A DNA stretch of 64,000 bases from Paragonimus westermani. Its lineage: Eukaryota > Platyhelminthes > Trematoda > Plagiorchiida > Troglotrematidae. Of the stretch, positions 1-13,500 are shown piece after piece (position 1 is the first letter of the stretch; every line of letters starts with the position of its first letter). A program made the position numbers and the translations under genes. The notes under the pieces are model-generated. The model saw nothing but the letters and a program-made list of their open reading frames with translations, ran no database searches and was not told where the DNA came from. The stretch lies in assembly GCA_008508345.1 (NCBI GenBank), contig QNGE01000106.1, forward strand, positions 25,373-89,372. Direction: 5' to 3'.

Positions 1-40
1 TATATATATACGTATATATATACGTATATATATATATACG
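1..40. repeat. TA-rich simple repeat at window edge
   Basis: Alternating TA runs interrupted by CG (TATATACG-type units). The repeat is cut by the window start, so its full length is unknown. Confidence 0.85.
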
Positions 41-3000
41 GCACATCGCATAGTATATAGGTTTGCTACGACAACTTGTAGGAAGTGTCGATAACCTTGA
101 GTTCCTATGGTTTTCAAGTGTATATGAAAGAGATTACTGACTCATCGAGCTGAACATATTCGTTTTTAAATTCCCCATGCTTCACTTTGGTTGGTACCGC
201 GATTACAGGCAATTGTTTGTTTGCACTATCTGGGCTTCGTTTTGTTGGCTGAATAGCAAAAACAGCTGCATTCCGCCCTAATTCGGATTTCGCCAGATAC
301 TAAGCAAACGTGACTGGTTCAGGCGCTAACGAAAAATAAACAGCTGTACTGCACCAGGATAATGATGTTCATACTCCAAACCCTTCATAGTTCAGCACCC
401 CGATATGGGATACACATCCAGTCATACCAACCAGCCGAGTTGATTCAGTTTCCTAGTATTGCTCCTCCATCGTTAAGGAGCAACTGCTGGCTGAACCAAA
501 GAAAGATGCCGGATCTGGTCGTTTCATTCGATATTGGTCCTACGAATTTAATCGACTATGCACTCTCAAGCAAGTGTGAACAGACACGTCAGAGCTACCA
601 TAAAACCAAGATTGCAGATGTAGGCAGATGTAGGGTGAGGCAATAGGCAAGTATAAAGGGACAATAACGCGTATTGACTAGTTTTGACGAGTGATCTAAT
701 GCGTATCCTGGTTGAACTATTGTCGCGTCTGACCCAAAGAATAATCAGGTAACCTAGAGATTGTCCCGTCATCTGTTAACAAGTGAGGTCTTATACCCTA
801 ATGGCACGCACCTGTGTGAATGGTTGCAAAATACATTGTAATGGTCTGTTCACCGTATCACACCTTGATAAACGATAACATACCCGCAAGTGACGTTTTG
901 ATGACTGTTTTTTAATTTGCATTTCCGAGGTATGCAATTGATGGGATGTAGGGAAATCAGTTCAAACAAAATGATGCAACGCACCACCACCTGGCAGTGA
1001 TTTCACGATTGCGTTTCAGAATACAGACTTTCTGAAAAGTGAAACTATTTTCACTATGCTTTCATCCTTACCCCGTACACATGAAACTGGATGACAAATG
1101 AGAAGTCACCGAATAAGACATAAACATGAGGTAGGATGTTTTGATAAATTACATAAAGGAATTCGGTTTTGCTAAGAGAGTTGAATGGCTAGAAGAGGAA
1201 ATTCGTTAACCAACCATATTCTAACAGGACAGTCACAACGTTCAATCAAATTCCTTTGGAACGCACAAATCCCTTTGGTGCAAACGGAATGTCGTCTGAG
1301 GGGAGCGCTCATGGACTCGGGAGAGCGCGAAGGGTGTGAGAGGAAAGGGGTTTAAGGGCATCACTACGTGCTGGTTTGTGGGTTGCACTGGATAGGTCAC
1401 AATGGGAAGACCTGTTTTTATTCCTTAGGGAATTGTTCCGAACAAACGCTTAGTAACGTACATCACTTCAAACATTTAGTCAGGTCTACCAAACAGGATT
1501 ATTTCTGGTCCGTTGTTCGTTTTAGTGAAGACGTCTACAATCTGTTCTGAACGCTAAATTATCTCTAAGCCTGGTTCACACAGAAAGAAAGCAGGAAAGA
1601 ATTCCTATTCAAATTACGGCGCAAACACTCCCAGATTAATGCCATTAAAAGTTCAGTTAGATGAAGGACGTATAGCTGACCAGGTAGGTTTTAAAAGTGC
1701 GCTTCACTCTTACTGTCTGCTTTCGTCCCAGACATGACAAGTCTTACGCGCACTACACCTTGTTAGCATAACATGCAAATATAGTGACAAAATAACAACA
1801 CATCAGTTATAATCTGTTAGATTACTGCGGTGTCGTCCCTACGGTTAGAAACGAAGAAATATTGGTTCGGTTGTCTCAAGACAAAGGATACTCTAATGGA
1901 CAACCTGCGATTGAATGGTGGTATACGCCTGAACCTGCTTGAGCACCACATGGTGATTGATAGGTTGGCTTCTTCAGCCCGCAGATGTGTTCTTAGGAAT
2001 AACCCTAAATTTTGTGGATTGTTTTCATCATAACTTTCTCTGAGTGATAAGACCTAACAATGTGGAAGAGGTACGCACTAGTTCTGACTGATAAGTAAAT
2101 GGGAGTCCGAAAGCTGCCATTAGGTCAGTGATGTGCAACTTATGTCAAGCCCCCACCTTAATTAGCAGTAATAAAATACTTCCCAAAAAGCCGAATGATT
2201 TATGCTATTTTATTTCGATGAGATGCCCTAGTCGCCGGATCATCGGCTTGAGTTAATGGAACAGTTAATGTCTCCTCCCGAGGCGATCTGACAACCTGAG
2301 CATTACTCACAATCGAATGTAGTTGATGGTTCCATCATGCTTAGTTTGGAGTCAATTACAGTACCATCAACACGGTTACCTCATGACAATGTGGCTGGAG
2401 TTCAAATCGTGAACGCAAAGAAGGTATGCATTACTGAAGAGCTTTAAAAGGACCCATTAAATCAATGAGGTACCAAAAGTCGACGTAGTGAAATTGCGAC
2501 CAGTGGGCAGAAAATAAAAAAGTTAATAGTAGGTACCAGTGGGAAATTTGGGCAAACAAAAAATCGAGGGGAATTTTTGTCTGGATAGGACAGAAACCAG
2601 TCACTGTGACACGTACGTGGTCCGAACGCGTGATTTAAGTATGCACCTAAACTCTTCACTGCGGGAGAGTTAGCCAGGATTTTAGCCTATATGTCCAACC
2701 ATGTTAATAGAACTACCTAGCCGCACTTTCATCCTTGTTCCGTTTGATGAAAAACTTAGGGCACGAGTTATATCATATTGTACTGATCTATGGACGTGAC
2801 AAGATGCAGCACGTTCTAAGCTAGCACCGTCTGTTCGATATTATAGTCTACTGAAGCTTCGCCAGTCAGGTCACTAATGTTGACACAAATCCATCCGCTT
2901 TTCCACGCACTTACCAATCGATTTTTCAACAATACTGCGGTCATTTCGACCACAAACTTAATAAGACTGTTCGACTTATCCGTAGAAACCCAGCATTTCT

Positions 3001-4048
3001 TAATCTAAAGGTGAGTGCGCTCTAGAATTCCCTGACAGCTTCACCATTTATGTCGGGCACATACCGGTTTTACAGGTCATGTGCAACAGATACGTTCGAG
3101 GTGGAGTCAAATGTATAGCATCTTAGACATTTAATAAGTGGGCGAGGTAGAGAAACTCATTTATATTATGGATGAATAGTCGGGGTTTTAATTGAAAGAA
3201 TTCAACAGCACTCACAGCCGACTGCAGTTTCCACATTCAGATACACTTCCCTACAGCATTCTTAGGGTCATACCGAAATCCAGTTCCACTTCCATTGGGG
3301 CTCACAGATAGTGCATCTCTTTGACATGATTAAGAGTTGCTCTGCGGCAACGCTTTTATGGGGCAACCATGTCGACCGCTGTTCCGCTGGCCTCATATTA
3401 ATTTTAACAGAAGTGGCTTATCTAGATGCACAATCCTTCCAGCTATGATCAGATTGCCCGGTCACCTCGATAAGAAACAGTTACTGCTTGTCATCTGTAA
3501 ACAACAACTCCTTCAATGACCTCCATTCGGAGTCACAAGCCACTTGAAGCTTTGTTCCCTTCATAAGCACGATAAAAATATAATGGTCACCAGATGTTAA
3601 CATTTTGTTTAGGCTCAGCCATAGTACACAAAAGTCGACTGATTATGTGAAACGATCTCACAACAAAGAGAGCTACAGACAAACGTGACGCATACTAGGG
3701 AAACCAAGATTAAGATGTCCGCACCAAATTCAGTACGAATGAATTTGAACACTTTGGGCGTGGTGTTTAACATGTTACTGATAAACAGATTGGGAATAAC
3801 CCAACGTTACAGGCAAGTTTTAACACCCTACGTTTCAACCACCTCGGGTGGCTTCCCTGAGGAGTGCTGCAATCGAAATCACATTGGCCAATCATACCAG
3901 TTGCAGTATCATCTTTGTGCTCAGAAAAGTGGCCCATATGGTTTGATCAGCACAATTTCCATGACGGTCAATAACTTCGGGTTTTCAAAGCTTGGCGGTG
4001 AAGTGAACAATATTAGTGGGCCTCTTAAATGACTTGATTCAAAGAGAG
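41..4048. other. Gene-free stretch upstream of the first LTR element
   Basis: I see no conserved protein, RNA gene or clear repeat here. The longest open frames (up to about 115 codons near 3.7-4.0 kb) have no recognisable domain and look like chance frames. Confidence 0.5.
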
Positions 4049-4508
4049 AGTTAGGAGGCAAACTTACCAAGACAATCTAGTCAGGACATCGGTGACGGCT
4101 GAGGAAACCAGTCATCATTTTAAACCATCCAGGGCCGTGGTGACGGTTGACGAAATCAGACAGCAACAAAGCACTGGGGGACACGTCGGACCGACAAGCA
4201 AGATACGTGCAGGTGAGTGGGGGTGTCACGCCAGTCCGAGAAACTAACGCCTATAGATTTGGCCTTACTTGGTCACTTGAAAGCGAAGTGGCTTAGACAA
4301 GTAGACAGTGACCCATCACCATTTCATGATATATATTTACAGGCATTGCATTCAATTGGTCGAACTGGTTTTTGGCAATACAGCGTGTTTACCGCAACCG
4401 TGTCTTTCTTGTCTCCGCGCAAGTAGACTAGGGGAGGCCGCATAGCAGGAACCCAGGTCTAGCAGTCAAGCAGTATTAGAACGTTTGGCAAGGGAAAGGC
4501 GCGTTACA
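4049..4508 (+). repeat. Left LTR of the deleted gypsy element
   Basis: 460 bp, about 99% identical to the right LTR. Its first base pair reads AG where the right copy reads TG. It ends ...TTACA just before the primer-binding-site-like sequence. Confidence 0.9.
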
Positions 4509-4541
4509 CCAGTGGCGACAGAGGTCAAACCGAACCCAATA

Positions 4542-5327
4542 ATGACTATCTCTATGGAACAGATGCAGGCGCTTCTTCAACGGCAGCAAAAGATTTTCGA
4601 GCAGTCACAGGCAAAGCTTATTGAAATGTTGACGCAGAAGTTTTCGAGTCAGTCATTGGGAGTTGCAAACCAGGACCAGTTACCTACACCAGAATCGATG
4701 ATCCAACAAGTCAGTGAATTCCATTTTGATGCTATCGGTGGAGTCATGTTTGATTCTTGGTTCCATAAATATGAAGATATTTTTCGTGTGGAGATGGCAC
4801 AGCTTCCCGAAGACAAGAAAGTCAGACTATTACTGAAAAGACTGGGCACAACAGAACACGAACGATTCGTGAATTTCATCTTGCCAAAACATCCCAGAGA
4901 TTTAACCTTTGAAGAAACCACAAGGACACTGTCACGGATTTTTGGTGAGCAATCATCCTCGTTCAGTATTCGATATCATTGTCTGAACCTAACAAAGAAT
5001 CCTAGCGATGACTGGATACAGTGTGCAGCTAATGTAAATCGGGAGTGCGAACGCGCCAAACTTCATAGCATGACGGACGACCAGTTTAAGTGTCTCATTT
5101 TTGTATGCCGCTTACATTCACCCCAGGACGCAGATATTCGGACCAGAATTTTGAACAAGATTGAGCAGTGCCCAGATATCACCCTACAGAGTGTCACAAC
5201 AGAATGTCAGCGAGTCGTTAATCTGAAACAAGACACGGCAATGATTCAGCAGACAAGTTCATCGGGTCCTTCAGAAATGATCTATGCAGTCAGCAGCAAG
5301 AGCACGACTAAAGAAACAAGCCGCTAG
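4542..5327 (+). pseudogene. gag: Ty3/gypsy gag (capsid region)
   Basis: Gag would form the virus-like particle of the retrotransposon. The frame is open for 261 codons from the first in-frame ATG; it is also open upstream into the LTR, but without an ATG. It starts with a Gln-rich segment followed by a capsid-like region (motifs FDSWFHKYEDIF and VRLLLKRLG). An in-frame TAG ends it. The same frame then continues into two zinc knuckles (C-x2-C-x4-H-x4-C twice, around 5358-5456), so the TAG appears to cut the original protein before its nucleocapsid. A readthrough or frameshift signal at this TAG was not identified. The frame is lost again near the protease start. Confidence 0.8.
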
Positions 5328-5353
5328 CCGGCAATAAATTCAAAACCACCATC

Positions 5354-5460
5354 AGCATGCTGGTATTGCAAAGAATGGCACTTTGTTCGTCTCTGTCCGT
5401 TCAAAAATCATATATGCAACAGATGTGGGAAAAGAGGTCACGAAGAAATATGCTGCCGCG
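5354..5460 (+). pseudogene. Gag nucleocapsid: two CCHC zinc knuckles, downstream of a stop
   Basis: The reading begins CWYCKEWHF and continues with CNRCGKRGHEEIC, giving two adjacent C-x2-C-x4-H-x4-C knuckles that bind RNA in retroelement gag proteins. It is in the same frame as gag but lies beyond the in-frame TAG at 5325-5327. Confidence 0.8.
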
Positions 5461-5553
5461 CACTAGTGCAACCATCCCGACTTCAAAGAAACTTTCACAG
5501 GTGCCCGAAATTCTCCCCCAACAAGTCGAAGACGGTCACCGCAACATTTAAAA

Positions 5554-6250
5554 TTGATGGCGAATCCAGACGCAAACACTGCTTCTGATATCACATTGAT
5601 TTCCCGTGATACATGGCGAAAGCTTGGGCGACCTCCATTGCTTCCAACGCATCATACGGCTCGGAACGCCTCGAGCAGAACCTTGAAGGTAGCCGGGGAA
5701 GTAACATGTGAGGTGACGTTTGAAGACAGCCGAATCGAAGCCTGTTGTTTCGTCACAGATCATCCAGGTTTAGATCTACTGGGCCTTGATTGGATGGAAG
5801 ACTTGAAATTACTAGATCAGCCGGTAAACAGCGTATGTAATCAAACGAAACTACATAGTCGATCAGAAACTCCGCCTAGTCGCAATAAACCAGGAGGAAT
5901 CTCGCCAGCTGAATGTATGTTCGGACGGAAAATTCGCACAAGGTTCGACAATATCAGACCATCACCAGCCGCATCCGCCAACGAAGTACACAGGGCAGGC
6001 TATGCACAATGCATACGGCGTTTCAATATTGGCGACTAAGTGCTTGCACGAGACTTCCGAGGTCAACATAAATGGACACCTGTAGTGATCTCAAAACGCA
6101 AGGGGAAGGTGATCTACGAAGTCATTGTCGGGGAAGACACCTAGAGAAGACATATCAACCAGTTTCGGCGGAACCCTGGTTTACTTCTGAGCAAACCAGA
6201 CTCAGCTTCATTACATTGGGACATCTTATTGGACACCTTCGATTTGTAAG
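5554..6250 (+). pseudogene. pol: Remnant pol: broken protease fused to integrase C-terminal tail
   Basis: The first part resembles a retropepsin from just after its catalytic triad (TASDITLIS, then a FVTDHPGLDLLGLDWM stretch typical of the protease end). The catalytic D of the D-T/S-G/A motif is not present in this frame. At about 5.83-5.85 kb the reading jumps straight into the integrase end (SPAECMFGRKIRTRFD), so RT, RNase H and the integrase core are deleted. The same frame carries a TAA at 6037-6039 and a later TAG, with the integrase tail (KGKVIYEV) still legible between them. It is not functional. The deletion point has no obvious long repeat at its edges. Confidence 0.8.
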
Positions 6251-6396
6251 AAAGGGCTGACGGGCCGCTGTCAATCATGAGCGAGACAAGACCAGTCTCC
6301 TTTTCTCTTAGACGGTTCAAACGAACAAGGAAGCCCGTGAACCCCCTACAAGTGGATCCAAGATGTCATTCCTATGATATGCCGAAAAAGGGGAGG

Positions 6397-6858
6397 TGTT
6401 AGGAGGCAAACTCACCAAGACAATCTAGTCAGGACATCGGTGACGGCTGAGGAAACCAGTCATCATTTTAAACCATCCAGGGCCGTGGTGACGGTTGACG
6501 AAATCAGACAGCAACAAAGCACTGGGGGACACGTCGGACCGACAAGCAAGATACGTGCAGGTGAGTGGGGGTGTCACGCCAGTCCGAGAAACTAACGCCT
6601 ATAGATTTGGCCTTACTTGGTCACTTGAAAGCGAAGTGGCTTAGACAAGTAGACAGTGACCCATCACCATTTCATGATATATATTTACAGGCATTGCATT
6701 CAATTGGTCGAACTGGTTTTTGGCAATACAGCGTGTTTACCGCAACCGTGTCTTTCTTGTCTCCGCGCAAGTAGACTAGGGGAGGCCGCATAGCAGGAAC
6801 CCAGGTCTAGCAGTCAAGCAGTATTAGAGCATTTGGCAAGGGAAAGAGGCGCGTGACA
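6397..6858 (+). repeat. Right LTR of the deleted gypsy element
   Basis: 462 bp, TG...CA ended (TGTTAGG ... GTGACA), preceded by a polypurine tract. It is nearly identical to the left LTR. Confidence 0.9.
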
Positions 6859-9800
6859 TCAGAGAGATTTAGCAAATGCGAGCGCTAGGCTTCGAACCGG
6901 CCGTTAGTTTGGTAGCGTTTGTTGCGCCATCGCGTTCGATACTTACTTAGGGATGTGTTCCACTATCTGTTGTTGTAAACTCATGCTCGTCCTCCAATAT
7001 ACCTGGCACCTCAACTGTAGGTGGACTTGTGAGTGTTATGCCCTAGACCCCTAATGAGTATTCTAAAATATAGCTCAGCACCTAACTGTGAGGTGTTAGT
7101 AGTACGGTTATCCGCTGAAGATGATGGGCAGTAACCATAAGCTCTACCTAGACGATCGGGCAAACTGATTGTCTTATAAGCGAAAGTGGTTGAGCGTTCA
7201 GACATGATGAGTAGGTCGTGTCTAATGTGAAGTGTATGGTGCAGTGGCCAACAGGATTGCATCAGGATAGAGTGAACTGAGTCCAACGTCCAGATATGCA
7301 TTACCGACCAGCAGAACTCAAGTCTGGTGTAACGTTTTAGAAGAGGCTGGCAAGAAAATCAAATTATGAAAAAATGCTATTGATATTCAGGCTGTGCTGG
7401 CAGCGTAAGATTTAATACACTTTTGTACCTGTTTCGTCTTGTTGTTATGTCGCTCTTTACAGTCTGCTGGTATGTTCTGACCACAGTATATCTTCCAATT
7501 ACAGAATCACCTTTGAGTTATTTTTTGCGCTCAAGGATAATGCGTCTGTCATCAGCACATCACAGCAGAGGCTCTAGGAAAAAGTATAGCAGGTGGATCG
7601 TGCTCACTTCGAAAACGCTGGTCGGCAGACACAATATGCTGATTAAACAAACAGTAATAATAAAGGTGGTCACCGAACTTGGTTGGGCATAATTATACTA
7701 CGGTCTGGGTGGGCAAATAAGACACTTAAAAACTGGACGGTACCGAGTTATTAGGTTTGTGATATGTTCATAGGTTAGTGAAGAATAGAAGGTTATTTTC
7801 GTGCGTTGCCGTCTCCGCGCTGGTATAGGAAGAAATGCATCAAACAAGAATGAACGAGCATATTCCAAATGGGCAGTGAATAGTATGTATAATTTAGACA
7901 CGCGAAGCGATGCACCTTCCCACAAAGCTTCTTTATCGATTACCAGACGTTTGTTACAGACCGATCATTGCGTGCATTCAAAATCGGCGTTTACAGAGAT
8001 TGGGCAGAGTAAGAATTATCGATTGCTTGAAGTGCGCAAAAACTACACTAACTGTCAAACACCAGGTACAGTTTGCACGCGTAAAAACGATTAACTATAA
8101 CTCTGAGACTGCCACGCAGCTATTGTAAGCTTGTGTTCTGTTTTGAAGTATTGTTGCATTTTTTTCAAAAACTTTTTTTTTCATTTTCTACGTCACATGA
8201 TAAGTAACTGGTGTGTTAGATATGCATTCACCCCCCCCCAAAAACACACTGTACACATAAGCGAACGGTACAGAATGTATCGCGTTTGTGAGGCGAAACT
8301 CTCCGATACATCCTCCCTCAGCTCAATTGTCTGCGGATAGATAGGTGCGAAATAGCAGAAGGGTGAAATCTATGAGCTGTCCTTTACTAGGCGCATACAT
8401 AGTAGGATATATGCGATGCCGTTCCCAGACTTTGAAGTTTAACAAGTTGAACTCGATCGACATTGCTAGACATAGCTGATGTCAGGCAATCGTGCAATAC
8501 ACTAGTTAACTGACATTCCTGACCGCGCTTCCTTCGCACGCATAGTATAGAATGACTGCTCAACTTGTGTTTAATGATCCTAAAACCAGTTAGAATGTTG
8601 TAATCCTAAGGCCGGATAAAGAATTCGGTGTGGTTACGGTGAGCAGACCCGATTGCGTCACGAAAATGAATGGGTGCACTTACTGATGCGTCTAAACTTA
8701 CATCTGATGATCAGGTGGACAAGCTGAACCTAGTGAGAAAACAAACTGAAAGAAAGCTCCATCCAGTACTCATACTTGAATGTGCAAATGGGCGACTTGT
8801 ACTATTACCTAGAACCCATTGAAACCAGAACACCTACACTAAAAGGATTGCCCAAAACGATGTCTGATTGGCTGATAGTTTCTGTATACTGAATGCACTG
8901 AAGAGCCAACTGCCCCTGTCCAACATTCAAAACTTTCAGTACAAACCAGAAAATGTTTGAACACTGTGATGAAGAAGAACAAGCGCAGCTTGTCTACCAA
9001 AAGACACTTTCAATCAGGGCACTGTTGGTTGCGACCGAACGTTTACAACTACTCACCAAATAGCCACTCGATGTTAAATGGTAGATGCTGTACGCCACGT
9101 TTACATACTCGTATTGAACGCGAATCACACATAGAAAAGTTTAGAAGATCTTCCGGAAATCTGTAAGTTCTCGGTATTCTGATGGCCTCCGTTTAACCCA
9201 TGTTCTTTATTTGTGATGATTGCTGCCTGTGAGGAGAACTAAGCGACAGGCTGAAACACTGAGTACTGTAGACTCAATTCACTAATACAGAGAGATATCA
9301 AACGCGATGGCAACATTTCCTTAACTCTTCCAGACCTCAGCGTTCAACATCTGAATAAACGTTATATACAGGCTGTAAAAACCATGCATTAAACACACAT
9401 CAAAACAATTCCGTTGTCTGTTCACTCCTGTTTGGTGTTCCAAACTGGCAATCGAGGCAATTGACAGTCAGCGTAAAGGGAGCAGTGGGAAGATACTGCA
9501 TCCATGGATTTGCTAGATTCATTTCCTACGCATTGTTACGCCTGGTCAGCTCAGATTTTGGGCAGTTTCGCAAAACGATAACCGTTAAACTATCCGAATA
9601 TCGATTAGTGAAAACCAGGATATGGAGATCAGGGCTTACTGGTAGAAAATGCAACAACCAAAAAAAAGCAGGGAATAGCACAATTATGTAGTTAACGTCA
9701 TCTACTCATCGATCCAGCTGGATTGATAATTGCATCGACTAGAGAACAAAGGAATTCACAACAATAGAATATCTGTTCGGTCTGCATATTCGTGCTGATG

Positions 9801-10017
9801 AGACTGACACAGCTTTACCTAACTTGTTTTGTCAAGGATTTCGACTGGACTGGACAGTGTTTCAACCGCACAAATCCCGAATGCGGCGGTCAGTTAGTTG
9901 AACTCAGGAGAACGATTAACCGTATTGGCACAAAGTTTTCTAACAACTGTTGGTATTCCAAACTCCTGGACAATAACCAAATTGCCATAAAACCAGGTAA
10001 ATTTCAAATCCAGAACA
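6859..10017. other. Gene-free stretch 3' of the fumarase gene
   Basis: No conserved coding sequence recognised on either strand. A T-run and a C-run (around 8.16-8.24 kb) are the only simple-sequence features seen. Confidence 0.45.
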
Positions 10018-10023
10018 TTTATT
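10018..10023 (-). terminator. Candidate polyadenylation signal of fumarase
   Basis: AATAAA on the minus strand, 70 nt downstream of the fumarase stop codon. This is a normal position for a 3' UTR signal. The hexamer is also common by chance in AT-rich sequence. Confidence 0.5.
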
Positions 10024-10092
10024 AGTCCAATGGAGATGTATTTCGAACCGAACAGTGCTGCATAAGTACCAGTTACTACTGTTTCACACACC

Positions 10093-10535
10093 TCACAGTA
10101 TACTGGAATCGCCAAAAGGGAATGCCATGACCCTTGGCTGGACCAATCGATCGAACTCCTCGGGATTCATCATTTGCAGTTGAACGGCGGCATCACGCAA
10201 GGTCAATCCATGCTCCTGGGCGTGTTTGGCTAAAGAAGCGGCTCGATCATAACCAATGTGAGGAGACAAGGCAGTGACAAGCATTAAAGACTGTCCTACA
10301 TACCGTCCGATTTGAGCGCTGTTTACCTGGAGACCACTCACGCAGTTGTCAGCAAAGCAACGAACCGCATCACTAATCAGGCGGCAAGAATGAAGCATGT
10401 TGGCGATGATGATCGGTTTATATACATTCAGCTGCAGTTGACCATGGGAAGCTGCCAACGTGACGGTAAAGTGATTGCCCATAACTTGTACTGCAACCAT
10501 GCTCAGAGCTTCGCATTGGGTTGGATTTACTTTTC
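10093..10535 (-). CDS. FH: Fumarase exon 6 with stop codon
   Basis: Starts after TTAAAG in the phase left by exon 5, completing [10 protein letters not shown]. It contains [43 protein letters not shown] and the C-terminal domain, ending GDSSIL-stop. The whole C-terminal third of the enzyme sits in this one exon. Confidence 0.95.
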
Positions 10536-13500
10536 CTTTAAGGCACATAATGAATGAAACGAACTAAAGCATATAAGTTTGACATATGCGACAAATGTAA
10601 CAACACTAACGAAACTGTGGTCAAATTGAGTCCATTTTACACAAAACACGTCAGTCTGACTTACTCGGATATAATAAGAAACTGTTGCACTTAGTGACAC
10701 AGATAGTAGGGATTATGAGTCCAAATGTATTTGACATGTGCACTTAATCATCGACGTAACAGTGGACGGGAAAGGTTCCTACAAGGCCACACTTACTGCT
10801 GGACAAATTCATAGAACTTACGAAATGTAGTAGTTTGTCTTATAGAGTTTTGTATAAGTGGTACAAGTAGTATGGTTCGTGGTCGGGCCAAACATAAAGT
10901 AATGAGAAACCCGCTAGTTTCAAACACAACCGGTGGTCGAGTGACATGGGGTGCAGTTGGCAAGGTTGGAAGTACAAAATCGCAAACTTCTGAACTACCT
11001 CCTAGTGAAATGCTATTTTTATGCCAAATCATGTTCATCAGATTTTACCGACGTACTTTTTTTTCACTGAACCTGACCGCAGTGTTTTGGATATGGATAT
11101 TTATAATACAAATTACAGTCTGCTTGATAGTGGGGGGAAGACCCTTTCCTTGGTTTTGGAGGTTACATAATAACAGAAACCAACATACAAACCATTGGCA
11201 GTGAAAAAGACAATAAATTAAATTAAATGACGTTGGCAACCACGTGAAGTGCCAAAAATGGTGTATTACAATTTGATATATTTAACGATACGCCTTCCAG
11301 GTTAGGCTCTGACAATTTTCTTGTGGCTACAGGCTAAAAGCGACATCCTCTATGGACCTATGAAGAAGAGTGATATTCGCAACCAACTTGGACGTAGCGA
11401 AAAACGGAAAAGAATGCCAATGGAATTCACGGGAGACACATATACATACGGTGAACTGGCCACGCAAGGGTCCACATAACTGCCCGCATTAAGTGTCCGT
11501 TCTTAAGAATCACCGGTTTAAAACATTCTTTTCCCGTCAGACCCTGAATAAAGAAGACGATACGCTGATATTGCACGATTTATGTTCGGACAAATTTCAC
11601 TGCATCTTTGCGCATGCATACTACAGACCATTTATATATCAGTATGAAAAAGCGAACAAGATACTAGGGAAAGTCAACTTGAGCAACAAGTGACAGGGCG
11701 ATTATCTTCAGTGCAGCTATAAAAGCGATACGTCGATGACATTTTTTTCACCACGCACAATCAAATGCAAGCACAGAGTTTAATTGTTCGGATGAGTTCT
11801 TTGCCACCAAACGAACATTTCAGTATGGGAAGCCTACCACTTCTGGATATACGCATCAAGAGAAATGCAGATGGTTTGATTCAACGAAGCGTCCATCGCA
11901 AGAGCATTTGGACAGGTCAGTACTTGCATTTTGAAAGCTCTGTTCCCCGATCATACAAACAAAGTTTGGTGCGCACATTTTTGATCGGGCCAGACGTATT
12001 TGCACTGAAGATACTGTTCAAGAAGAAATGACCCTGTTAGAGACCACCCTACAACTAAGCTGTTACCTTAAACCGTTTGTTGCAAGATTTAAGTAGCCCA
12101 CTGACATAGGAATTCGACCCGAGAGTGTCCAAAAAGCCGGTATTTCTTCGTCTTCCCTTTGGGGATGATGATGTGTGCCAACTTATTTACCGTCGTCTAG
12201 CTAGTTCTATCGCGAGAACACAATGCAGTTGTCCCAGTGATTCTGTTCAGAACCTTCCAGATTCAGACACCTTGCGTGAAACAACCGTTAGCCGAGTCAG
12301 TCAAATCCAACCTTATCTATGGATATCGATGTAGATGTCGAGCACTCTACATAGGCAGGACTGAGCGCCAGTTGTGAACCAGGGTCAGTGAGCACATCCA
12401 GAAGTGGGTCAAGAAACATGTCACGCAAACACATGACGTCACAGCCGGACATAAAAACAAGGAGCGTGCATCGTCTATTGCGCGTCACATTCTAATGACG
12501 CATCACAAATGTGATCCCACAACGGCATTTCTGCTCAACCTCACACAGGCGAACACTGCAGTATGCTGAAGCGATTGCAATCCGAAAGTTCAAACCCGTG
12601 TTGTGCGTTCAGAAACAACTGTTTGTAGGGTTTTCACTACCGTGGTCTGTAGTATGCACTCGTAAAGATGCAGCGGAATTTGTCCGGACATAAATCGTGC
12701 AATATCAGCCTACCGTCCTCTTCAATCGCCAGTTTAGCTTGCATTTATTATCCATAAATTCCTGCTAAGGTCCGTGGGTAAAGTGATGCAAGCCAAACAG
12801 AAAACATGTTACTAATTCACCTTAACCAGTCTGACAGGTACATACAAGAACAGATATGACATCTGGACGAAACCCGTCATTCGCTTGATGCGGCTTTCTA
12901 GCCGGATAACATGCTGTTCATCAATGGTGGACAGGACGTAAAGAGTACATCATTGTGTCGTAGACAGTAGGAAAGGAACACCAGGAGGTTCCAAGAGTAT
13001 CAGAATGGAGCATCCAACAGACAAAAAGTGGCCATCAACTATCACGTACTGGGTTAATGAGTCAGAAAAATAAGGAAAACACTGTCCGGAACGGCATTAA
13101 GCAACCTTAATTTGTTAGAAAAAAGGTGTTCCCTTTCTAGGAACGCAACAATGTTTACGATTACCACTGGGCGACATGCGTGTTGTGTTTCGAATGCCCT
13201 GTTGGTTGTTACATTCCATGGTCTTGCTTTGAGCAATTCAGTTGTTTGCATCCGATATGCCTTTGATCATCTGGTTTCAATCAATGTCTCTTGCAAACAA
13301 ATTCGACGTAAAAGATCACTACCGTTTCTGACTGGTTGGCGCTGATCGACTACAATTCCTCTTGCATCACTTTGTACATGGGCTCTGATTGGCTGGATTT
13401 CCCTCAATCAGGAAACCCTTACAGTCCAATTTCATAACATGCCCTCTTTTGTTAGGCTTGCCCAGTTCTCGTTTTTGAGACTCTCATGGTTTGTGCCTCG

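Larger units (their letters stand above)
4049..6858 (+). mobile_element. Internally deleted Ty3/gypsy LTR retrotransposon
   Basis: Two direct LTRs (4049-4508 and 6397-6858) differ by about five substitutions and one 2-bp indel. Between them lie a gag region, two CCHC zinc knuckles, part of a protease and the C-terminal tail of integrase. Reverse transcriptase, RNase H and the integrase core are absent. A primer-binding-site-like TGGCGACAGAGG lies 4 nt after the left LTR, and a purine-rich tract (AAAAAGGGGAGG) precedes the right LTR. The interior has several stops and a frame break, so the element is non-autonomous. No clean target-site duplication could be fixed, although AGAGAG occurs close to both outer ends. 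The domain style (double CCHC gag, MFGRK integrase tail) is that of ordinary gypsy elements and not of the CsRn1 clade seen elsewhere in this window. Confidence 0.9.

Noticed and set aside
3685..4032. 115-codon plus-strand frame just before the left LTR
   Set aside because: No domain, no splice context and ordinary chance composition. It ends at the insertion point of the LTR element.
4217..4426. Identical 69-codon frames in both LTRs (also at 6565-6774)
   Set aside because: They are identical only because the LTRs are nearly identical, and no known protein motif is present.
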